64,000 nucleotides of DNA from Pyrocephalus nanus. Lineage: Eukaryota > Chordata > Aves > Passeriformes > Tyrannidae. Below are positions 34,491 through 49,023 of this stretch, piece after piece (positions within the stretch are counted from its first letter, which is position 1; every line of letters begins with the position of its first letter). The stretch lies in the NCBI GenBank assembly GCA_038380795.1, contig CM076259.1:59849938-59913937 (forward strand). Reading direction: 5' to 3'. The notes under the pieces are model-generated. The model worked only from the letters and a program-made list of their open reading frames with translations, did no database searches and had not been told where the DNA came from. Both the position numbers and the translations under genes were made by a program.

Positions 34491-35287
34491 GTAGTATTGA
34501 ATAACTTCAATATTCAAGATGAAATATTACTTATAGCAAGGAGTCTTCTTATTTTAAAGAGCTAAAGCATCAAGCTATCTAGAAGAATGCTCAAAACCAA
34601 TCTCAGAAAGCTGAACCAAGACAAATTTTAAGTTCAGTGGCATTCTTACATATCCTACCTAGAGTCAGAGATTCAGTACAATAATGACTCCTAATGAATC
34701 CTAATGGTTACACTATCTTACATATCACATATGCTACAGCTTCCCTTGGACATTCTGTAAAGTACACAGCTGACCTGTGGCATTTGCGCTCAGCTAAGTC
34801 TGCATCCCACAGAACTGCGCCAACAGAGCTGACTGGCTTCAGATTTTAAGCTGCCGCTCTCCTAATGCTCTTTAACATCCTTCTTGCCCTCTCTATTGCC
34901 TGTATTCCCCTCCTGCACAGTTGACACCAGCTAGAAGGACAATCTTTCTCCATAACTACTGCACATACAGTACATGCACTGGTCACAGGTGCTTTCCAGG
35001 ATGCCTGAAACAATCAGTACACATTAAAGTATGCTTGAATGGGAAAGGGGTGAAAGCAGTGATGTTAACCTTTCCTGTAGACAGTCTTTATTTACTTTCT
35101 CCTTTCCTATTCCAAGATGTCCTCTGAATAGGAGCTCCATCACACTAGCAGCTGTGTCGTGAGAATTAAATACAAGGTCCAGGAAGTTCTGCACATCTGA
35201 CTAATACATCGCTCAGCTCCGATGCTGCTCTGATTCAAATCTGGGTTTCTTGTATAGCCAGAAAAATCATTAAGTGTTAGATTACAT

Positions 35288-35319
35288 GGGGATGGGGGGG
35301 GGAGGGGGAGAGAGGAGGG
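35288..35319 (+). other. G-rich tract with quadruplex potential
   Basis: Several runs of three or more G (GGGG, nine G, GGGGG, GGG) occur within 32 bases. It could form a G-quadruplex on the plus strand. No gene context explains it. Confidence 0.6.
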
Positions 35320-38300
35320 TTAAGAAAGCAATTTCTTAAGGGGCACAAATCTAAGCACTGAATAAAATTTATGAAATATCAATAACTCAATAATAACTTA
35401 ATATCAGCTCACATTCACACACATATAGTTCTATTTGCATGACATGAGTTTATGCTTCTGTCTTGCTCTGTTTATTAAAAGAAGCCATATCAGAGTCAGT
35501 TTGAAAGTGAAAAGCAAATATATGTGTATATATATATATATTTACATAGCCATGCACATATGATGCAGGACTGCAGAATGAAGCAGCTGAATATATTCAG
35601 TAAAGAAGAAAGTTCACTGCTAGATCCTCAAAGAAAAAAGCTCCAACTCTGGTAACACTAATCACCTTTCCTCATGCATCAGTCCTAATTCAGGTGACAA
35701 CTTTACAGTAAGGCTTCATTTGATGCTACTTGTCTAGTTATGTCATATAAAATAGTTCCTATACCACTGATCTAAAAGCACCTGATTCAAATTCATCACC
35801 ATTTTACTTGGGGAGGTTTGTACCCCAAGAGTCTTATCAATTCCACTCACCACCTTAACAAAAAACAGCAAAGGATTTGCTTTATCAGTTACCAGACTGA
35901 AAAGAAATCAATCTTTAGACACAACTGCTTCAGAGGCAGCTATTCCAATAACTACATGATTTTTCTCATAAGCACTTCCATAAATTTGACAAAGCTCGTT
36001 ACTGTGCATTGAAGAAATTAAAAGGATTACTCAGTTACATGTAAATCGACAACTTACAGGCAATAGAAACCACAAAGATATTGTAAGCCTACTGGATTAA
36101 CTAAGCCATTGAACATTTTTACTGCTTCGAAAAATAGCCTCTAGCTGCAACTGAAAAATGCCTGAAGTACAAGGATCTTCATTCTTCTCCTGCCACATTC
36201 AAGAATTCAGCATCAAGCTATGCTTTCCTTCCTTTGTCCTGAACCACCCTGGCTCTTATATAAAGTGACAGATTGCACACAGACAAATTATCATTCAGGG
36301 TACATTAGAATGTCAGATACGGGTAAATTTTAACATTTAACGAAACAAAAAATAAGATTTCATGCATGATAGCATCATGGTACCTAGGTTCTCTCCCACC
36401 CATAGCTCTTATGGCCAAACGGGAAGGAGGAGCATATTTCAAGATTCTTAATTTGTGGTACTTCTTGACAGTTTTGCTTTAATTTAAAAAAAAATCTAAA
36501 AAAAAAAATCTAAAAAGATCTAAACTGTAAGTAAATGAATTTGGCATTCAGCCAGCAGAATTTACTGTTTATGTCCGCCTGAATGAAGTGTAGCACTTCA
36601 GCCCAAATTCCTCAGCGTGTCACACATCACTGAGTGAGCTGCTGTACCTTTATGGAGTAAACATTTAGTAGGCTCATTTTCCAAGGTTTACAGAGGAATT
36701 CAGAGACAGTTTGAATAATGCAGACTTCACCATAAGAAAAAGCAGTAAATAAAGCACAAGCCAATCTTTAGACTACAGACATAAAACATCCTATGGTAAC
36801 AATGTCAATTTTGATGTGATGCAATAAACTAAGAATTTAAAATTCTGATGTGCATAAAAGTGCTTGATAAAGCAGAAAATATACCAGTCATTCAACTCTT
36901 CTAGAAACTCTTGAGTTCCAAACATGTAATCCTTAAGATATTTAAAGGTTAAAGAATTCCTAAAAAAATTATCCAAAATTCATGTTAGGTCAGCAGGACT
37001 CAAGCTTTCCAAAGTTTGTTTCATGATTACAGCACAGCCTCCAAGACTACTATTTTACAAATACAGCAAGCAAACCTTTATATGAAGTTATAGCGCTTAT
37101 TGTTACCAGCAATGTCCCATATACCATTTGCATCCTAACCTAAAGGGGTTTTTTAATGCTTTGTTACCCTTCATCCTCCTATCTTAAATCAATCTTTATG
37201 GAGTGCTTTGGCACAGTGTTTTCCAAGGCCGCTAATCAGCAACAGCACTCAAAAAGTAAATCTGGCTTCAGAAAATATTTACTAGAACCACTCAATGAAG
37301 CGACGCATGCTGGCTTATCAAAGGAAATAGTTCTGACAACAAGAAAAGTTGAAAAGCACAAAAAGCTGTAGAAAGACATCTGCACTACAATGAAAACCTT
37401 AAAGCAGTGAAGTGAAAGACAAGAAGGTGGACAACAAACTGGAAAGTATTTCCAAATGCAGCAGCAAAAATCACTGCTGTACTTTTGTATCTTCATATTT
37501 TGAACAGATGTAATGAAATGCAGTTAGAGAAGGTAGTTTTCAGTCTGTCGTTAAACAATTTCAAAAAATTTTAGCTATTAACATCCTAATTGAACATTTG
37601 AGAAGTACTGTTATACATCCCTCAATCGTCACCAAGTGATACAAAAGGTATGGCTTTCAGTTACACAGTGATAAGCATTACAATTGCACACATTTAGTCT
37701 GTTAATTTACACTCAATTTTTATTTTCATCTTGGCACCCCTATATACGCTGCCAAAAAGCAAATCCTCCCTGGGTGAAAGATCAAGGAACACATACAGGG
37801 AAGATCTTACTGGATCTGAAACACCCATTTAGCCTGGGAGCCACCTCTAGGCATGGCCAGAGGCAGATGTTTAGGTGAGAACCCAGCAAGGCAGGCAGAT
37901 AAATGCAACATTCCTAGGGTATCCTCCTATCTGTCAGCAACCAGCAGCTTGAGGAGTTCTTGCACAGAAAGGAATAACTTAGTGTTTAATGACTCAAGAT
38001 AATTTTCTTCCAGGAACTGGTCTATTTATTTTCCTTCAAAGAAATTACTCAGGTCACACAGTTCTGAGGACTTTTTATAACTCCATTTGTTAAATTCTGA
38101 GTTAATTACCCAGGGAAGAGACAGTTTTCAAATTATCAAAGATGAAGCATCAACCATCCTGGCTTCTAAGGAGACGTGAATTTGAATCTCAAAAGCACAC
38201 CTGATTTAGGAACACACATTAGGAACACCTGGAAACCAGCATGAACATGGAGGAGCAGCTACAGGAGTCAGTCTTCTCCACGAACCACAGTAAGTCATCT

Positions 38301-41300
38301 GCAAGTGAGTTCTTTACATTCCACTAACTGGAAGTCACTGAACTTGTATAATTTAATCATATAGAAGAAGAGACGTTGTCAAAGCCCATTCAATCCATGA
38401 AACTATGTTAGTACTGGGACAAGGAAAGATATTATAAAAATTAAGTAAAGTATATTGTGAGGGGGAAGAAGAAGTAATTAGGGGCACTGGTACTGAATAC
38501 ATATTTCCAATTGGAATAATTACTTGTTACAGCTTTTTGTACTGTGGCGATGAGTAAAATCAGATTAAGCCTACAGGAGACAAGCCTAGTATCACTTCTA
38601 CAGGTAAGGCATCTCTTTACCATGGCTAGGTTATGTTATCCTAGTTTAAAGCAAGTACTCCTTTCCTTCACTGTAGCACCTATGAAACCCAAACCAGCAG
38701 AATCTCTGATTAAGAGGAGCCTGATGAACATGAACTAGCATAGCACAGTAACAGCAGCTCAGCATTTTCTGCTGCAAGGGACTGTCAATTTACTCTGCAT
38801 GTTACATCAGCAGAATACAAAACTAATAACGAAGGATTTGTAGGCATTCAGCCAGACTGGAGGGGAAGGAACCCTGCCCCCTGAAATACGTCTTTGGTGG
38901 TGTTGGCGTTTTTTTAACTTAAGCATACAAGAGAAAACTCAAGAATGCTATGAAGTTGCCAGTCACGTGATCCATGAAATGGAGACCCCCAGAGTTTAGG
39001 GTAAATCAGTTTCAACAGACAAATGCAGCATGAAGTGAGACTCAAAGCTTCCTATTGAGAAGGGCCATCCAAAACCTTCACAGGAAAATTGCAGAATAAG
39101 TCTCTGGTCTGCTTAAACCTCCAAATTGAGACCCATCAGTAAGTGTGGGCTAACAGAAACCAGTTACAGCCATTTCTGGATATTCTTCCTCAGTAATACC
39201 GGAACTTTATAAGACTAAATTACAGCAGACATTCCTTGGGCATTTGGTGACATCCATATTAAAGGAGTAAATTAAAGATTTAGAACAGTGTAGTTCTAAC
39301 CATTATCAAGATAGAATGAATTTTTAACTCTACAGCTCTCTTCCCCCAGATTTTCCTTTCTTTCAGGTTCCAGAGAGCAGCCTGTACTCAAGCAGCAGCT
39401 CACGCCCAAAATGCTTCAGGAGCCTTAAGGCTACTGTCTTATTTTTAACAAGGCAGCCTGTTTCAAAAAGGAGGCAAGTAGAACATCACCTCTGAGAAAC
39501 TACACAAGCACGAATTCATACAAGAGTAACCAACCCCTTTTGGTATTGCAAGCACAGCAGTTACAACATGATCTTCAATGCTCTAAAGCAAACTGCAGAG
39601 ACCACAGACACCGGGCTTTTCTCTACCATACCAAATATTTTCCCATGGAAGGAGGAGCAACGTTTTGTCATTCTGCTTTTCTTCAATTAGACCAGACACC
39701 CTGCAAGGCAAGATCTAGCTAAAAAGTGATTCTCTGCTGTGTAAACCAGAATAAAGTCCTCCAGGAACACATTGCTTCCAAAGAGAAGGCCACTCCACCA
39801 GGCCCAAGCATTCGGCTCCTGGACCACCCCAGGACCTCCCAAGAGCAGCACAAGGCAAGTGCCAAGTATCCTAAAGAAAGAAAGAAAGGTGTAACTTGCT
39901 GCTGAAAGTGAAACTTCAGGGTCTGACAAGTGTTCCCTGTTATCTGTTCACATACAAATAACTTCCATGGTGCTGTGAAACCTACTTAAGTGCTTAAAGA
40001 GGTTTGACAGGAAAACAGCATCAACTAAGTAACACCACAGGTGGTAAACTAAATACCTTGCTATTGAAACACTGATACATACACTTTTTTCCCCTGTAAT
40101 GAATCCCATCAGTGGCAGACCAGGAATGATTAGGCTACATTAGTTTAAGTGTCAAAGATACCCTAATATTAAGCATTAGCTCCTTTATCGGGCATTGGAA
40201 GATAGCATTAGTCCTATACTTCATGACTTACTGTGAATATTTAACTCTTATCTATTTTGGTATTCTTCTAAATTGATGTGTGTTTGCCAATGTTTATTTC
40301 AGAAAAGATTGAAAGTCACCACCTTCAATTTTCTTATCTGGCTATGTAACAACAGCCAGCAATTCTGAAATTAGCAGCCTCTGACACAGCATTTTCTTCA
40401 GAGACCTTCTGACTGTATTTTCATTTCTTCTCTTATCAGTCAGGAGCACAGAATGTGACAACATTGCAGATGTGCTGAAATGTCCCTCTTAAGCCAGAAA
40501 TTGGGACTTCAGTTCCACAGCCAGTAATTATCAGTGATTTTCTTGAATTTAATTGCTCTAATCAGGTGAGTGAAAAGCTGTGAAGGTTATTTGACACCAA
40601 AATAAGGGTTTGGAAGAGTATCACTGTATCTCAAAGGAAGAGAGATTATTTTTATAAACACTATTATTAATAAGACTGAGAAACATATTTATAATGAAAT
40701 TAAATATTAAATAACACAACCGTAGGAAAACCACCGAACTACAGACTTGGAAGCTAGAAAAGCACATCAGTGGACTAAAGAAAGATATAAGAATAAGAAG
40801 CAAAGAATAGAAATAAAAATTCAAGTGGAAGCAGGGAAGGAGCAGGGAGAAAAAGTAGTCAGGACAAGCCAAAGAGCAAGGAGAGCAAAGCATAAAATAG
40901 AGAAGGGTCAGGAACTGCATGAGGGAGAGAAGAGGATAAAGGAATTAAAGGCTAAAAATACCCAAAAGAAAGGTACCAGCAGATGTTATTTTTTGTTACA
41001 TTTAATACAACATCCAAAAAACCAGAAAGAGCCCTTCCGAAAATGCCATATTTTTCTGGAAAAGAAAGAGAAACATAGGAAGGGAAGAATTAAAAAACTA
41101 AATCTACAGCAAGCAGCTGCCAAAGCCCTGCAGTTTCCTTTGGCAGACAGACACTTGCATTGATAACCCAACGCTATCACATTACTGTTCTATGATGACA
41201 GCATTTGGAAAAGAAGAAAAAAAAAGAAAAAAATTATTAAGAGTTTCAGACTCTCAATCTCCCTTCTCTGTGTGCGTGAGCAAAACCATCCAGCCTAGGA

Positions 41301-44300
41301 CGACTCTCTCCCTCATTCACGCTCCAAACACAGTGTGCTAAAGAAATGCTTTAACATAAAGTACCACAAGTAAATCGGTTACATTAGCCGAGATGGTTAT
41401 GTGGCTCACCTTACTCCCCTGGAAGGCGTTAAGGTGACAGTGCTAGGGTAACTAATTCCAAAATGACGCATAAAGCCCTGAACTGTGCTGTCCTGTCTCT
41501 TGCAGCCATGCAGAAAAGCGTCATCACTGACCGGGTTCCCCTGCTGGGAGCACTGTAGAAGCAGCAGCCCTTGGTTTAACCAGCAGGGCAGCTGCCCTGC
41601 AGTGCAGTCGGTTAAATGCCATCCAAAGCAAAAATCCCAGCCTGCACCCATCTTTCCGCAATCACAACTGATTTGGTCACCACAAGCCTGAGGATTTTTT
41701 AAGAGTGCAGCACTCCCGTGTGAACCGCAAACAACACACTGCTATTTTTGCTCCTTTTCGAAGCACAGGCATTTCTAGTGGGAAGGACAGATGGATACAC
41801 ACAAAGCCAGTTTATTGACCTATGTGCGTTTCAGCTGAAGTTAGTAATGGCTAACACTTGATATTGTTCACTGAAAAATGCACCAGAAGTGGTAAGGATG
41901 ATGGGTTCTAAATGTATTCCAAAAACTGTATTTCTGGCTTCTGAATTTCAGTTTATCAAGTTAAAAGAACCAAGAGTTCTTATTTCCAAGGAACTTGGAA
42001 ACAAAAATAAAAATCAAAGTTTATTACTTTTTCCTTCAGTGAACAGCTCAACATCCCATTAAACATTTGCATTGATTCTTACTGGTACATACATTCTGAT
42101 TTAAGTCCAAAGATATAAGTAATCTGCTCAGGCTTTCATGGCAACAGGCTTTCCATTGACAAAGGCTAGACTTCCCATGTTTTAATAAGAGGCATAAACA
42201 CAACAAGTTGAATAACATTCTTTTCCTCTCACTCCATGACACATATTCCACTACTGTATTTCACAAGGGGCTCCAACTAACTGCCATGAAAGGTTCTCCT
42301 GCTTCATCCTGCCCACACATTCTTGCCTTCTCCTTTGCACTGGATACAATGGAAAACCAAGAAATACCACCTGCTACACCATGTGAACCATATAAAAGCG
42401 AAGGCAGAAAAGAGTGACTGGCAAAGCGGGAAGAGTGAGATGGTATAAACATTTTTCATTCTAGGCTGCTTTGCCATTCCTTACACATATGTGCCAATTC
42501 CACTACCAGAATAAAGTCTTCCAGGAAACACCAGGTAGGACATACTACCACCAGAAAGCAAATATGAAATTTTGTTGTTATTTTCTGTTGGGATATTATT
42601 GTTAAAAGAAAGGGAAGAATACAAAAAGCAGATAAGGAAATAAATATTCCTGGGTAATTATCTTTTCTAAAGAAATGCATCACAGCAGTAGGAATTCCCT
42701 TTTGCAGTCTACAGCTGTGTGGCATGTCTGACTCAAAGTTCCTTCCACACTGCCAAGCAGAGGGCATGCTCAGTAGATACAGATACAAATAGACTGATAT
42801 TTACCTGTGTCAGAAGTTTATCAGCACAGACGTTGAAGAACAACATTCCAAAGAAGATAAGCAGGCAGGCAGAAAGGACAGCAGAAAAGAGGGAGGGAAA
42901 AAAATCAAAATTATAATCAAAGTTATCATACATATTAAGAGATACACTATGGCAAATACAATTAACATTAAACCTGTTACTTCAGGGTTACTCAAGAAGT
43001 GACTGAATCACTTATGCCTAGGACCAAAGAGGTATAGACACAGATAACAGCATTATCCAATTGTTTTATTCAAAAAGTATTAGTAGAGTCATGGATTTAT
43101 CAGATGTAACTGTGTCTGGTCTATTCAAAGGCACCCTTCAAGATAAGTGCACAGTTAAAAAAGAAGTCTGCTCGCAAGTTTACTGAAAATAATTCACATA
43201 TTGGATATTAAACAGTATTTCTCAAAGCTCACTTTAGCACAGGCATGGTTAAATACCTAGAGGATAGTACACCCAAGGGTCTCTGCCTTTTGTCTACCAA
43301 TCACAGAAGCAGCCCAGCAGAATGAGCATCCTGAACTGAGGCTGGCCTTTATAAATATCCTTCCCTCGTATAAAGCATATTTTTCAGTGGCTAACATAAA
43401 CCAAACTCTAAAAAGAAAGCTCATAAAAGAAAGCACATACACACAGAAAGCCAAAATCAATTCAGTGGACTAAGAGAATTCTGGTAGCTGAAGTCCATTA
43501 GGCACAGCACCTACTGGCATTCTGATTTCATAAGGTCACTCAAAGTAAGACCCTCATAGGGAAGTGTAGTAGCACCTTTTCTGTTCCTGTGTTTTATTCT
43601 GGCTTCTGAGTCCATCCATTTCTCCTTTTCCACCTCTCCTATATTCTTTTCCCTGTCCTTTCTGGTACTTTTCCCTTTCATTTGGTAAACTGGCACATAG
43701 TAAACCTTCCAGGTGTTCTCCTTTCCCCTGTTCCCAGAAGACACAGTCGGCAATGACATTCCAAGCATGGGGGAAGCATAAGAACATGGGTAGAGGTGGG
43801 TAGAGGGTGAAGGCAATGGATATCAAGCATGCATAATTCATCTGAGCTACAGTTGTCTTTGTAGAGGATGCAGAAAAAGTGTCTTCTAGCACACTGCACT
43901 GTAAGGAAAGCTGAGATCCACAGCACACACAAAAATCTGGCATCTTTAGGAAACCAGAAATAACAAGGTAAAGAAAAAAAAAAGGAGGAAAAATCATTAT
44001 ATATTATCTTAAACTGCACAGACTAACCTTAAAACTACTTCAGCTTCAGATATTTTTACATTTATTTTGACTCGAAAAGAGTGCTCAGTATGTAGCTCCA
44101 TACGTAGCAGCTCCCATTGCTCTGAAGAAGAGTACTTGCATTATGACTTTTAAGGATCTGAACCTTTGTTCAATTGCACAGCAAAAAGTACTAAAAGAAA
44201 CTGAAACATTATCATCTTAATACTGTTTTAGCATTTGTCACAATTATCTTCTCACAACATGAATTAAGAGAAAACTAGATAGCTTTCAGTCTCAAATTGC

Positions 44301-45599
44301 ATTAAAGGAAGTTTTTATCAGAATTAAAAAGTATTCCACATTTTGGGTTTTAAAGCGAGTGATTCCTCATGCTTACTTGAGACTCCCTTCAACAGTTGGG
44401 TGGCTGCTTTTTCCTTCAAGGCCTCTATTATATAATATTTCATCTGTCTATAAAACACTCATTTCCATACAACAAGTATAAACCATAAATTATCCATTTT
44501 TGCAAGAAACATTCCGCTAAATGCATAAAACAATTTTTTCTGGGTTTATTTTACTTTGCACCAACTTCGAGCAAGAGGAAGCTGCCACTGACATCAGCAC
44601 TACAAATAGGCACCTAAAATAGCAATACAGCTTTAAAAAAACACAAAACACAACAAACCAAACCAAACAAAATCCCCCAAAAAACAACAAGAAACCCTCC
44701 TTTGACCATGTACATAATGCTTGAGGAAAACCAAAGAGGTCACAGAGATTTTTAAACTTCCCATACAGCACACTGCTTGCAAAAATAGGAAATAAAAGTA
44801 CACAATGCTTGCATAACCAGAAAGTCCCCAGTCTCACTGCAGAAGGCTTGACATTATCACCACCACCCCTGCCCCTGGAGGGCTCCTTATATATGGAAGT
44901 ATTTGTTACAGTCACGCTAAGATAGAAAAGCCTCCCTTTTTTAACTAGCTGAGGACTCAAACAGGAAAAATAAAGTGTAAATACAAGTACAGACCATTCA
45001 CTATTCTTCTCCGAAGCTTCATACAATTTGGGACTTATTCAACCACAACAATAATTACAGATGCCTTGAGAGTACCATACCTGAACAAACATTATTCCAA
45101 TACACCACACTGCTGACACTGTAGACTCAGCTGAACATCACCTGAGTTGCCCTGGCAGCTTTGAAGCTTTTTCTGCCTTTTCTTCTTTTTGATGCTTCCT
45201 TCCTTTTGGGGTCTGTGAGCTCCTCTAGCCCTTCCAGAGGTCAGGCAAGGCCCTGGTGACAACTTCTCCCCCAAAAGTCTAGCTCAAAACAACTTTTAAG
45301 TTGAAAGCTGACTAGAGGTGAAATTTAAATAAGAAACACCAGACCAGGACTCTGCAGAATCAACCTATAAGAAGATGAAATAGTCACCACGATACATAAT
45401 GCAAAAGCAACCTCAATGTAATTAGTTACTTCCATCAGCCCCATCCTCCGAGGAAATCCATATATAAGGTCACTGAAAAGCTCTGCCTAACTTACTGAGT
45501 ACCATTTCATGCCTGTCATATGCCATCAGAATCTGCATCCTTGTGGGGCATCACTGTCCCTTCCCCTAAGCCGCTCCCCACTAACCTTAACTACCGTTA

Positions 45600-46210
45600 G
45601 CGCGGTCTGATGTGGTTTCAAAGCTGCGTTTCCGACTTGCAGACACGAGTTATTTACCCAGTTTACATTAACTCGGCACAATCCAGAGCAGCGGAGGCTG
45701 ATCCCCGGAGGTCCGCGGGACCCGGTTATTTCAGGACACGGCGGCCGCTCCCTGCGGAGAGCGGAGTGAGGACGGAGGGAGAGGCGCCGCTGGCTCCGCC
45801 GCGCCACCTGCCGGCCGCTCCCGCCGCCCGGCCCCTCCGAGGGCACACCGCCCACACCCGCGGCTCCCGCCGCCTCGCCGCGCCGTGCCCCTGCGGGAAT
45901 GCTGGCCCCGGCCCGCTCGCCGCACGGGTACGCCTTTGGGAAGCGCGGGGAAAGATCGCTGCCCCCTCCCGGAGGCGCCGAGCCGCAGGGACAGCCCGCC
46001 CAGCCGCGGGAAGGTGGCACTGCCCCGGCGCGGCCGCCAGGGAGCGCTGCGGGCCCGGCCGCCGCGGGGCTCCGCCGAGGGTCCCTCCCCGAGCGACACC
46101 GCACCCCGGCCGCACATAAACACGGCGGGAGGCGCCACAATAGCGCGGCCTGCAGCGGCACACGGGCCCCCTCCTTCCTTCCTCCCTACAGAGAACGGGT
46201 TTATCTCCCT
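45600..46210. promoter_or_regulatory. Isolated CpG island, possible alternative promoter
   Basis: A sharply bounded block of high GC and dense CpG in otherwise AT-rich DNA, about 25 kb upstream of the TSC22D1 short promoter. A TATA-like TATATAAATA sits at 46310-46319 (plus strand). Frames of 119-211 codons on both strands are what such composition gives by chance; none resembles a protein I know. It could be an alternative first exon of TSC22D1 (minus), the start of an antisense or long non-coding RNA (plus), or a distal regulatory island. Confidence 0.7.
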
Positions 46211-48934
46211 GAAAACGGAGGCACGACAGGGCGATTTAGCCTGCATTCACACAGATAATGGCTATGAGCACAGACATAGCAAGTATCTCGTTTGTACACA
46301 GAGGCTGGGTATATAAATAAGAGCATCGAAGCAGACAAAACCCGACTGACGGTGAAAAGTGGGTTCTTGGATGACTGTGGAGCACAGCCCAGACACGGGA
46401 AACCAGGACTTGCCGGACACTTCTGTCTCCAACTGCTGTGCATCCCCATAGGCCTGGGCCACACACCTCCAACCAGTTTATTTATCCCCACCTAGCAGTT
46501 TTCTTTGATTACAGAGTCATTGCATGAAGAATGTGCCCCAGGGAAGCTCACAGGGACAGAGTCCCACCAAAACATGAGAAAGGCAACCTTTGCCCTGGGA
46601 CATGTTCCCACCAGCATCTCCTCTCACTCACTGCCCCAAAAAACGAGGTACCTCCCAACCCTGCCACCAGACTTTTCCCCAGGGCATCCATCAGAGTCAC
46701 TCACTACTTTCAGGTCTAAAATGAGCTTGAGGCCAAAACCTATGTTGGTTTTTCCCTCTGCGTAAATATTTCAGGCTGTGTGTGTGCAGGAGAAGCCCAG
46801 ATAAATATCCCTGGTGCTCCACATACAGGAAGCCAGCACAGCTTTGATTGCTGGAGCCTGCTTGTGAATAGAGGCAGAAAGAGACAGTGATCTGAATCTG
46901 ACTCTGTGCACACCATGTTTTTGTTGGGAGAGGTAACCTGCAGAACACAGCAGAGAGGCTGCAGTACACCACGCTTGCCAACTCAAGTCAAGCTAAAGCA
47001 ATGCGCTCTCCTCTCTCTCATCAGCAAAAAAGCCAAAGATAGCAAGATACTGGTGTTACACCAGAAAATCCACACTTAAGGAGAAAGGAAAAAAAAAAAA
47101 AAAGATAATTCACAGAGGCATAGTAAGATAATTATCTCTTATTCATTTCAAAACACTGTATTGACATTATATTTTAAAAACCTCTTTTTCCCACTGTAAA
47201 ACTAATATAACTTCTCAAACTAAAGTAATCCTTATATTCATTATATTAATTGGATTACTGGATTTTCTCTAGTTTTCCTGAAAACTCCCCTAAATTTGCT
47301 CTTTCCTTTTAGTAGAAGGTCACTAACCAGTCCTCAACATAACACATGCCCACAAGCATTGCAGCTTTATTGAGAAAAGACTGTGATCCTCTGGGCCAGC
47401 CTCGCAGCATATGACAGGAAATAAAAACAACCCAAACAGTTGTTTTAGCTGAAGCTGCCAAAGGGTCATCGGCACTCACCTCCAACCCCGTCCATCTTTG
47501 CTTGCTGGCAATTACCTTTGAGCAAATACTAAATCAGTGAGATGCTGTGCACTCAAATCCTGCCACTGTTCCCAGGAATACCATGAGAAACAACCACTTG
47601 CTGAACCTAGCCTAGGAAAATACACACAAGTGTGTGCACCCAAGGCACACAAGTGAGGTGTTATATTTCAACACAAAGATTTTAGAGTCTTAAGTTTCAA
47701 GACTTCTGACTGCTAGAATATACTCTTAAAAATAAGACTTTATGTTTGGGGTTTATAAGTCTTTCTGTATAAAAATCTGAAGTTTAAAGAGAGCATAGTC
47801 CACTGTGCAACCATTTGCAATGCTGATGAATATGCAACTGAATGTTTTTCCTTTTTGTGAACACAAACACTTGAAGGTATTGTTTTTTGTTTTTTCCCTT
47901 CCTTGGTTTTTTTTGTTTGTTTGTTTTAACAGAGCATCAGCCAACATGGCAAAGACTTGTTCTTCAACTGCCAAAAGCATCACTAGTATAAAAGTGATGT
48001 CAGCACTGTTTTGTTAGTAACGCTGGCCTTCCCTCTGAAGAGGCAGAACATACACATTGCCAGGTCAAGCATTAATGGAAACTATTGTTAATTTTCTTAG
48101 CCCTGCGGTGTGAAAGCTTGTAAGACAAGACATCATTAAAAAAGATCTGAGTTCACCTCAAACAATCACTCCAACTCACTTCTGAAAATCCATATGCTCA
48201 AAAACTCAAGTGAATGAAGAAGTGGCAAAGGTAATCACAAAAAAAAAATAAATAAAATTAAGCCTTGACTTTTTTTGCACTCATCCTCCTCCACCTCACC
48301 TTCCCCCTTACTGGCTTACCTACACGTGCACTGGAACACAGTATTTTGTAAAAGAAGATGTGCCTGCAAGATTGTGAACTCAATGAAAAACAGGTACTTT
48401 ATGCAACCTACTCTTCCAAATTTAGTATTTAATCAACTGTCATAACAGGATTTGACACAAAGAGTCTGAATCTTTTGTTACTGTGCCAATCTGGAGTTTT
48501 GTCTACTATGGAAGTTTCAATACTGCACGTAGACTCCACGAGTTATCTGATCAAACCTGTATTTACACTCCTAATTATCAAAGCAATGTTTTATTCAATT
48601 ATTTCACTGAATCATCTTAGTTTTCCTCAAGTAGAAAATGCTTCACACAAAAGTGAAGCAGGCAGTGAGTTTTCTGCATGAGAAAAATCTCTGCAAATGG
48701 ACCCTGGCCAGGTTGCACAGGAAAATATTGAAGGGCAAGTATTCTTAATTGACTAAATGTCTTTTGCTATAGGTTCTACAAGTTAGAGAACTGAAAGTTT
48801 CTACCTTCAACATATGGGAACAAATAATAACACAGCAGGTCCAATAAAAAGAAAAAAGCAATCAAAAAAGTAGCTAAAATGTAAGAGTTCTAAACCACTT
48901 AGTTAAGTATGATACAGGTGTTAAAAAACTATAG
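46211..48934. other. Non-coding flank of the CpG island
   Basis: Composition drops back to AT-rich by about 46250. The TATA-like element at 46310-46319 is the one notable motif. An A-run lies at 47090-47103. No exon or transposon was recognised. Confidence 0.5.
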
Positions 48935-49023
48935 AGAAAATTAGACTGTAAGGGTCCTTTGGCTTTCATCTAGTCCAACCTCCTCATTAAATGAGGGTGA
49001 GCTTCAAAATTACATCAGGTTTC
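48935..49023 (-). mobile_element. CR1 LINE 3' fragment (E), old
   Basis: The plus strand carries 'CTTTGGCTTTCATCTAGTCC' and 'AACCTCCTCATTAAATGAGG', then 'GAGCTTCAAAATTACATCAG'. This is the reverse complement of an older CR1 subfamily whose consensus has a CTAGTCCAACCTCCT block followed by CTTCAAAGTTAGATCAGGTT. Only about 90 bp remains. Confidence 0.75.

Larger units (their letters stand above)
33571..45520. other. Probable intron DNA; apart from the SINE, no gene
   Basis: Besides the SINE at 34.4 kb I see no exon. Minor features are a G-rich tract at 35288-35319, a (TA)n run at 35525-35541, an (AAAAATCT)n-like patch at 36484-36522, and an A/C-rich patch at 44634-44695. A 138-codon Lys/Glu-rich frame at 40747-41163 reflects purine-rich composition. 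Confidence 0.5.

Noticed and set aside
40747..41163. 138-codon Lys/Glu/Gln-rich plus-strand frame resembling a coiled coil
   Set aside because: Purine-rich DNA gives such translations by composition; no splice sites, promoter or homology supports it.
45526..46161. 211-codon minus-strand open frame in the CpG island
   Set aside because: Equally long frames exist on both strands and in several phases because GC-rich DNA has few stop codons. Arg/Gly/Ala/Pro content is that of the DNA composition; no domain seen.
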